Shown here: one piece after another, positions 59,186 to 64,000 of the stretch
Layout of the letters: each line of letters starts with the position of its first letter
Numbering within the stretch: position 1 is the first letter of the stretch
Assembly (NCBI GenBank): GCA_025699025.1
Contig: JAILWJ010000001.1
Coordinates: 568,391-632,390, forward strand
Source of the DNA: Nitrosarchaeum sp.
GTDB lineage: Archaea; Thermoproteota; Nitrososphaeria; Nitrososphaerales; Nitrosopumilaceae
Direction of reading: 5' to 3'
DNA: 64,000 nucleotides
Notes under the pieces: model-generated
Databases searched by the model: none
What the model saw: only the letters and a program-made list of their open reading frames with translations
What the model was told of the DNA's origin: nothing
Program-made: the position numbers and the translations under genes

Positions 59186-60175
59186 ATGATGGCAGCAGAC
59201 GGAGGGGCAACAGTTCTAGAAAATAAAGACGCACCAAAGATGCCGGAGAAAAAAAAGACAAAATTTGATGTTGTAATTATAGGAGCAGGTCCTTCGGGTT
59301 ACACTGCAGGGATTTATTGCTCAAGAGCTGGATACGACACTTTGATCTTGTCTGGAATATTACCAGGAGGACAACTGGTCAACACAACCGAGGTTGAAAA
59401 CTATCCAGGGTTTGAAAATGGGATTATGGGGCCAGATCTAATGATAGAAATGAGAAAACAGACTCAGCGAATGGGAACAACGATCATAGATGATGAAGTT
59501 GTGAATGTGGATTTTAGACACAAGCCATTCAAAGTGTTAACAGCTTCGGAGGAATATGAAGGACGAGCAGTCATCATTGCAACTGGTGCAAACCCAAGAA
59601 AGCTAGGATTGGAAGGAGAGCAAACATTTGGAGGCAAGGGTGTTTCATATTGTGCTACTTGTGACGGGCCATTTTTTAGAAATCAAGAGCTTGTCGTTGT
59701 AGGAGGAGGCGATTCTGCAATCGAAGAGGCAACATTTCTGACAAAATTTGCCTCAACTGTTCATTTAGTTCATAGAAGAGACGAATTGCGTGCAAGCAAG
59801 ATAATGCAGGAAAGGGCACTAAATAATAATAAAATCAAATTTCATTGGGATTCAGAGATCACAGACATTAAAGGCGACCAAAAAATGCGTCAAGCAGTCA
59901 TAAAAAATCTAAAAACAGGTGAAGAAAAAATACTAGATGCAGGAGGACTCTTTGTTGCAATTGGTCATGAACCAAACACAAAACTATTCACAAATCAGAT
60001 TGACTTGGATGAAGATGGGTATATTGTATTAAAAAATAAAACTCATACAAACATAGAAGGCGTTTTTGCTGCAGGAGACGTGCATGATAGAACATACAGA
60101 CAGGCAATTACCGCTGCCGGTTTTGGATGCATGGCAGCAATTGATGTAGACAAGTATCTGACAGAAAATTCGTAA
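59186..60175 (+). CDS. trxB: Thioredoxin reductase
   Basis: A 329-residue flavoprotein. FAD site GAGPSG (33-38), the redox CATC (C156 and C159, SYCATCDGPFF), NADPH site GGGDSAIEEA and the C-terminal AAGDVHDRTYRQAITAAGFG segment are complete. It passes electrons from NADPH to thioredoxin, which would drive MsrB and disulfide reduction. The start is one of two adjacent ATGs (59186, 59189). The two following genes are close on the same strand and may be co-transcribed. Confidence 0.95.
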   Translation: MMAADGGATVLENKDAPKMPEKKKTKFDVVIIGAGPSGYTAGIYCSRAGYDTLILSGILPGGQLVNTTEVENYPGFENGIMGPDLMIEMRKQTQRMGTTIIDDEVVNVDFRHKPFKVLTASEEYEGRAVIIATGANPRKLGLEGEQTFGGKGVSYCATCDGPFFRNQELVVVGGGDSAIEEATFLTKFASTVHLVHRRDELRASKIMQERALNNNKIKFHWDSEITDIKGDQKMRQAVIKNLKTGEEKILDAGGLFVAIGHEPNTKLFTNQIDLDEDGYIVLKNKTHTNIEGVFAAGDVHDRTYRQAITAAGFGCMAAIDVDKYLTENS

Positions 60176-60196
60176 CATAATTTTTGAACAGATGTC

Positions 60197-60415
60197 ATGA
60201 AAAACGCTCCATGTAACAGGTGTTCAAAAAAATTCAGTGAGAAAGACATCTATACAATTCAACAATTCCAATACCGACAAGAACCAAATTATGAATGGAC
60301 AAAAGAATTTCTAAACAATCTAGAAGTTGGCGAATGGGATTCTCTTTGTGAGCAATGCATGAAGTTTTATGCAGAAACATCCATGTCTGCTTGGAAAAAA
60401 TGCAGTAAGAGATAA
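60197..60415 (+). CDS. Small zinc-binding protein, 72 residues
   Basis: A 72-residue protein from ATG 60197. Cysteines C6/C9 (PCNRCSKKF) and C51/C54 (LCEQCMKF) plus C69 are likely metal ligands. A Tyr/Gln-rich middle (IYTIQQFQYRQEPNYEW) separates them. It is 21 bp after trxB and 9 bp before the next gene, so a redox or chaperone role is conceivable. No family recognised. Confidence 0.62.
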   Translation: MKNAPCNRCSKKFSEKDIYTIQQFQYRQEPNYEWTKEFLNNLEVGEWDSLCEQCMKFYAETSMSAWKKCSKR

Positions 60416-60424
60416 TTACAAACT

Positions 60425-60907
60425 TTGGCAAACAACGATGACGCAATGGATGAGATCAAAGAAAGCACAAAAAATCACAGTAAGAAACTAGCAAAGATAG
60501 GAACAGAATTGTCAGAAATCCAATTTAATTTCAAAGTGCTAGACAAAACAAACGCAGATTACTGGCAAAAACGTATTGAACATTTTAAGAAATACCACCA
60601 AAAAGGAATGGAGTATTATACAGAGGTCCACTCATTGATGAGTTTGGTGGAAAAAGAAGATGCAGGATTGTTTCTGCTCAGCATGAGCAAATTGCGTCAA
60701 CTAGGAGCCAAATTAATCGAAATATTGGAAAAGGTGAAAGAAAATCCGACAACAATGTCATCAAAAGACAAACAACAAAGCAGGTGGAGTAAGGAACTCA
60801 AAGAAGAACTAATACAATGCAGCAACAAAAACATACAGCTAGAAAAGGAAATGAATTTGAAGTTCAGAGATTTTTACGACAAGCATTTGAAGAAATTGTT
60901 AGAATAG
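60425..60907 (+). CDS. Helical coiled-coil protein, 160 residues
   Basis: A soluble helical protein from TTG 60425 (NHSKKLAKIGTELSEIQFNF, YWQKRIEHFKKYHQKGMEYY, LRQLGAKLIEILEKVKENP). It follows the 72-residue zinc protein by 9 bp. No catalytic motif is seen and I recognise no family. Confidence 0.55.
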   Translation: MANNDDAMDEIKESTKNHSKKLAKIGTELSEIQFNFKVLDKTNADYWQKRIEHFKKYHQKGMEYYTEVHSLMSLVEKEDAGLFLLSMSKLRQLGAKLIEILEKVKENPTTMSSKDKQQSRWSKELKEELIQCSNKNIQLEKEMNLKFRDFYDKHLKKLLE

Positions 60908-60918
60908 ATCAAAATCAA

Positions 60919-61911
60919 TCAATATGCTAATTGAGACATGTGTTTAGCTTCTTTTAATGACATATCAAATTCCTCTTCAGTCATAATGTTTTGTTTGGCA
61001 TAAACACTCTTGAATTTTCGTCCATCATCTGCAAAAATTCCAACAACACATGCTTTGCCTTCAATAGGATATTTTTTCATGCATGCATAAACAGCTGCCG
61101 AGGAAGGGCTAATCAGTAATTTGTCTTTAGCAAACACCTCTTTTACAACAGAGAACGCCTCTGCATTATCAACAGAAACCCAGTCATCAACAACGCTTTC
61201 ACGCTTCAAGAAAAGATCAGGTTTTGCAGACTCTTCAAAGTTTCTCCAACCTTGTATCAAATGGTTTTGTTGTGGCTGACACCCAATAATCTTAATGTTG
61301 GGATTTTTTTCTTTGAGGTAGGTTCCGATGCCAGTAATGGTTCCACCAGTTCCAACACCGGTAAAAAAATGAGTTACTTTCCCATCAGTTTGTTTCCATA
61401 TTTCTGGTCCAGTTCCAACATAATGTCCCTTAAAATTTGCTTCATTGGCATATTGATTAGGGGAATAATATGTGTCGGGCCTAGAAGCAGCTATTGACGT
61501 TGCAAGAGCAATGCTTTGGTCCGTACCTGCACCTACTTTTGGGCACAGATCATCGCTGGTTTCAAAAACTTTGGCACCCAAATTTCTAATAATGTCTTTA
61601 GTTTCGTTGCTTGCTTTTTCAGGAATTACAATTTCTACCTTGTAACCCAGCAAATTAGCAATTCCAGTAAGTGCAATCCCAGTATTTCCAGAAGTTGGTT
61701 CAATAATGATGCTTTTTCCTTTTGTCAGAATTCCCTTTTCCTCACCATCTTTGATCATCCAATATGCAGCCCTGTCTTTAACAGAGCCAAACGGATTATG
61801 TCCTTCTAACTTTGCAAAGTATTCAACATTCTCATTTGAGAGAGAGTTTAGCTTTACAAGAGGTGTGTTACCTACTCGATTAAGCACATCAGTATCAGCA
61901 ACAGTCGTCAT
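60919..61911 (-). CDS. cysK: Cysteine synthase (PLP-dependent beta-replacement)
   Basis: A 330-residue fold type II PLP enzyme. K45 in PFGSVKDRAAYWM forms the Schiff base; PTSGNTGIALTGIA binds the substrate amino acid and the GVGTGGTITGIGTYLKE loop binds the PLP phosphate. It makes cysteine from O-acetylserine, O-phosphoserine or a related substrate with sulfide. It lies 7 bp after tusA, so the pair is probably one transcript. It could be CysM-like (O-phosphoserine or thiosulfate-using). Confidence 0.93.
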   Translation of the reverse strand: MTTVADTDVLNRVGNTPLVKLNSLSNENVEYFAKLEGHNPFGSVKDRAAYWMIKDGEEKGILTKGKSIIIEPTSGNTGIALTGIANLLGYKVEIVIPEKASNETKDIIRNLGAKVFETSDDLCPKVGAGTDQSIALATSIAASRPDTYYSPNQYANEANFKGHYVGTGPEIWKQTDGKVTHFFTGVGTGGTITGIGTYLKEKNPNIKIIGCQPQQNHLIQGWRNFEESAKPDLFLKRESVVDDWVSVDNAEAFSVVKEVFAKDKLLISPSSAAVYACMKKYPIEGKACVVGIFADDGRKFKSVYAKQNIMTEEEFDMSLKEAKHMSQLAY

Positions 61912-61918
61912 GATCTGT

Positions 61919-62155
61919 CTATTTCACCTTTTTGATTTGAAATGTGATAACGTTTCCGTCTTTAGACATATTCACCAATTCATGACCGTTGCGATTAACC
62001 CATCTAGAGATATCATCTTCAGCTGCAGGATCATCTGCCAAGACGGTTAAAATCTGACCAACTTGCATTCTCTCAATTTCAATTTTTGTTCTAAACACAG
62101 GTTCTGGACAAAATAATCCTGTTGCGTTTAATTTTTTTTCAGTAGATTCAGACAT
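61919..62155 (-). CDS. tusA: TusA/SirA-like sulfur-carrier protein
   Basis: A 78-residue TusA-fold protein with the catalytic C16 in GLFCPEPVFRTK, the signature CPxP motif, and the strand GQILTVLADDPAAEDDISRWV. TusA proteins carry persulfide sulfur; here the gene leads cysK by 7 bp, so sulfur delivery to cysteine or to thiolation is plausible. The N-terminal extension of 12 residues is short. No other sulfur-carrier gene is adjacent. Confidence 0.93.
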   Translation of the reverse strand: MSESTEKKLNATGLFCPEPVFRTKIEIERMQVGQILTVLADDPAAEDDISRWVNRNGHELVNMSKDGNVITFQIKKVK

Positions 62156-62223
62156 TATATCTAATTCATCAAGGTCGTTTTGTCATATTAAAATCTATTC
62201 GAGTTTAGCTCGACCTATTTTTG

Positions 62224-63144
62224 CTACAAGGCCATCTTGAACATAGTTCCCAGATTACGTTCTCTCATAAAACTAGGATCATGATTTTGAAAATTAATTT
62301 TTTGGGAAATTCTTTTCATCAGATAGATGGCAATGTTGTAAAAGATGGACCAAAGATGGCTGTCCTGATTAGAATCATATATTTTGAGCATCAGGGTTAA
62401 AAGCCATTTTGCATTGGGATAATGTTCAGATATATAATCAACCAGATAATCTTTGGAATTGCTAATTTTGTACTTTAAGTGATCTAAAGTTTCAACAGGC
62501 AAAGCATATCCCGTTTGTGAAATTTCAATTCTGCCCCTTCTCATAGACTGCAAAATATCATCCAGGTTATTTTCTGAATCAATAACGTTTACGCACCTGC
62601 CAAGAGTAGACAACACATGCGAATCACTGCCAGACACCTGAATCATGTTATGCTCCAAAGCAAACTGAGTTGCCTTTGCATTTGATAAAATATCGACATT
62701 ATTACTGTTGAAAACTTCAACCATGTCACATTTCTTTGCATCATCACGAAGTGCGTCAAGTAAACTAAACGGATGGGGTGCAGACGAGATCCCATTCTGT
62801 TTTCGTACTTCATCGATTAGTTCATCAAGAGTCAAGCCAGATTTAATTTCATCATGTATGCCATACGCCAAAACATGTGCACCCGTATCAATAGTAATTT
62901 CCTCTGCGGGAAAAACAGCAATATTTTTGAATTTGGAATGATCCTTTTTGTATTGTAAAAGCTGTCGATATCCATCAAGGGTATTGTGATTAGTGACAAA
63001 AATAGCATCCAAGCCCAAACTATGTGACCTGTCAAGTTGATCTCGGATGGACACATTGCAGTCATAAGGAGGCTCTTCAGTTCCAACGTGAAAATTTGAA
63101 AAAGAATTATGACAGTGTAATTCAGTTTTTACAGGCAATTTCAA
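62224..63144 (-). CDS. PHP-domain phosphoesterase
   Basis: A 306-residue PHP protein. Metal-site His/Asp pairs are visible: ELHCHNSFSNFH near residue 10, TNHNTLDGY, FPAEEITIDTGAHVLAY, SSAPHPFSLLDA and GSDSHVLSTLGR. PHP enzymes hydrolyse phosphate esters such as histidinol phosphate, or act on nucleic acids; without a tag the substrate is not known. A C-terminal region of about 90 residues (LKYKISNSKDYLVDYISEH) has no clear homology. Upstream is cofE. Confidence 0.85.
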   Translation of the reverse strand: MKLPVKTELHCHNSFSNFHVGTEEPPYDCNVSIRDQLDRSHSLGLDAIFVTNHNTLDGYRQLLQYKKDHSKFKNIAVFPAEEITIDTGAHVLAYGIHDEIKSGLTLDELIDEVRKQNGISSAPHPFSLLDALRDDAKKCDMVEVFNSNNVDILSNAKATQFALEHNMIQVSGSDSHVLSTLGRCVNVIDSENNLDDILQSMRRGRIEISQTGYALPVETLDHLKYKISNSKDYLVDYISEHYPNAKWLLTLMLKIYDSNQDSHLWSIFYNIAIYLMKRISQKINFQNHDPSFMRERNLGTMFKMAL

Positions 63145-63190
63145 GTAAAATTTTCATCTTGGAATTATAATCCTATTGCATTGCCAAGAG

Positions 63191-63937
63191 TCATCTAAAT
63201 AGATCTTCGTTTTCGGGTCGTATCAGGTTGTTTGAAAAATTATCGCTTGAAAAACCGTAATTTCGAATAATTGCAGCAGGACATTGAGCATTCTTTTGCA
63301 TCACTAATTCAGCAGCACCACTTAGCTCATCTGCAACAGCTATCGCAGTAACTCTCAGTATCTTATCAAAAGAGTCCAAGGTTCCAGCATAGTCAAGAAT
63401 AGGGTTTATTCCAGATACGCCTATAGCAACATTGGTCTGACCCAGTCTAAAAGGTCGTCCAAAAGTATCAGATATGATTACAGCAACATTCTTCTTTGTC
63501 ATTTGTAAAATTTCTTTTCTTATCAATTCAGCAGAACGGTTAGAGTCAACAGGTAAAAGTGTAGCATGCCCAGGCGGAACATTACTTTCATCAACGCCAG
63601 CATTTGCACAAACAAAGCCATGGTTTGTTTCAACAACCATGATTCCTCGGGCCATTCTTACAATTCTCTTTGATTCTCTAAGGATCAATTCAACAATCCT
63701 AGGATCCTTTTGATACTGAGAGCTAATTCCTTCTGCCAGCAATGAAGGCTTAACGGATTCCAGATTGACAACTCGCCCTTCTTGTTTTGAGATTATTTTC
63801 TGGGCAATTACCAAAATATCCCCATCACAAACAGATTCAGACTTTAAAATCAATTTTGCAATATTGTCAGTAGAGTCTATTTCCTTGTCTATATGCACGG
63901 GCAGAATATTCAACTGCCTATCAGTTGAAACATCCAT
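63191..63937 (-). CDS. cofE: Coenzyme F420:L-glutamate ligase
   Basis: A 248-residue protein with the F420 ligase signature: GDILVIAQKIISKQEGRVVNLESV near the N-terminus, the GFVCANAGVDESNVPPGHATLLP segment, VAVIISDTFGRPFRLGQTNVAIG and the ATP/Mg-site DELSGAAELVMQK motif. It adds glutamates to F420-0. F420 is made by thaumarchaea and its use in redox enzymes is inferred. The ATG ends at 63937, leaving 63 bp to the window edge with no other gene seen. Confidence 0.93.
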   Translation of the reverse strand: MDVSTDRQLNILPVHIDKEIDSTDNIAKLILKSESVCDGDILVIAQKIISKQEGRVVNLESVKPSLLAEGISSQYQKDPRIVELILRESKRIVRMARGIMVVETNHGFVCANAGVDESNVPPGHATLLPVDSNRSAELIRKEILQMTKKNVAVIISDTFGRPFRLGQTNVAIGVSGINPILDYAGTLDSFDKILRVTAIAVADELSGAAELVMQKNAQCPAAIIRNYGFSSDNFSNNLIRPENEDLFR

Positions 63938-64000
63938 AAAATATTGTTTATGCAGTAGTGGTGGTTTGAAGTTCTAATTTAAAGTGCTTGTTGATTATAT

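Overview
The window comes from the chromosome of an AT-rich archaeon, most likely an ammonia-oxidising thaumarchaeon (Nitrososphaerota) of the Nitrosopumilus type. The evidence is combined: EF-2, TFB, Alba, FEN1, a proteasome beta subunit, archaeal TrmI, a PUA/MCT-1-like protein and an OBG/DRG GTPase (archaeal information processing); a CdvA-like division protein; a PEFG-CTERM surface protein; CofE (F420); futalosine-pathway menaquinone genes; and Cys-type Thi4. Genes are densely packed on both strands, often overlap by 4 bp, and often start with TTG or GTG.

Layout. 1-6.1 kb: the N-terminus of EF-2, a SIS-domain protein, MqnD-like and MqnE-like menaquinone genes, an alba-tfb pair and a thiamine-binding-like protein. 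6.1-13.1 kb: TPR proteins, an Lrp/AsnC regulator, a membrane J-domain protein, an HD-domain protein and superoxide dismutase, with several very small zinc-binding ORFs. 13.1-26.3 kb: a SNF2 ATPase, a nuclease-like protein, surface proteins (one PEFG-CTERM), a SWIM protein, two Opp/Dpp-type permeases without visible partners, a JAMM protease next to a coiled-coil protein, SRPBCC proteins and a stand-alone RAM domain. 26.4-31.3 kb: a 1019-residue secreted coiled-coil protein with a C-terminal metzincin protease, small orphan genes, a RelE-type toxin-antitoxin pair and tRNA-Ser(CGA). 31.4-49.7 kb: housekeeping genes (FEN1, acetyl-CoA synthetase, CdvA, tandem ThyX-like protein, MsrB, homoserine dehydrogenase, PUA protein, proteasome beta, M20 peptidase, NAD(P)HX dehydratase, TrmI, ArgS, phosphoglycolate phosphatase, DRG GTPase). 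49.7-53.3 kb: a histone-H1-like Lys/Ala/Pro repeat protein, an unbroken collagen-like protein of about 120 Gly-X-Y triplets, and a TPR protein. 53.3-64 kb: sulfur and cofactor genes (siroheme nitrite/sulfite reductase with rhodanese, Thi4, thioredoxin reductase, cysteine synthase with TusA), a degenerate archaemetzincin-like protein, a PHP phosphoesterase and CofE.

Genes that probably work together: MqnD-like and MqnE (menaquinone); alba and tfb (chromatin and transcription, 9 bp apart); the siroheme reductase and rhodanese (overlapping); tusA and cysK (7 bp apart); toxin and antitoxin (1 bp apart). The most unusual objects are the collagen-like protein, the metzincin on a very long coiled coil, a proteasome beta subunit lacking the catalytic Thr, a tandem ThyX-like protein, the H1-like repeat protein, a set of tiny Cys/His-rich proteins sharing a CxCDCH tail, and four TATA-like elements at exact 10-bp spacing in the toxin-antitoxin promoter. 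No CRISPR array, insertion sequence, rRNA or prophage was seen.
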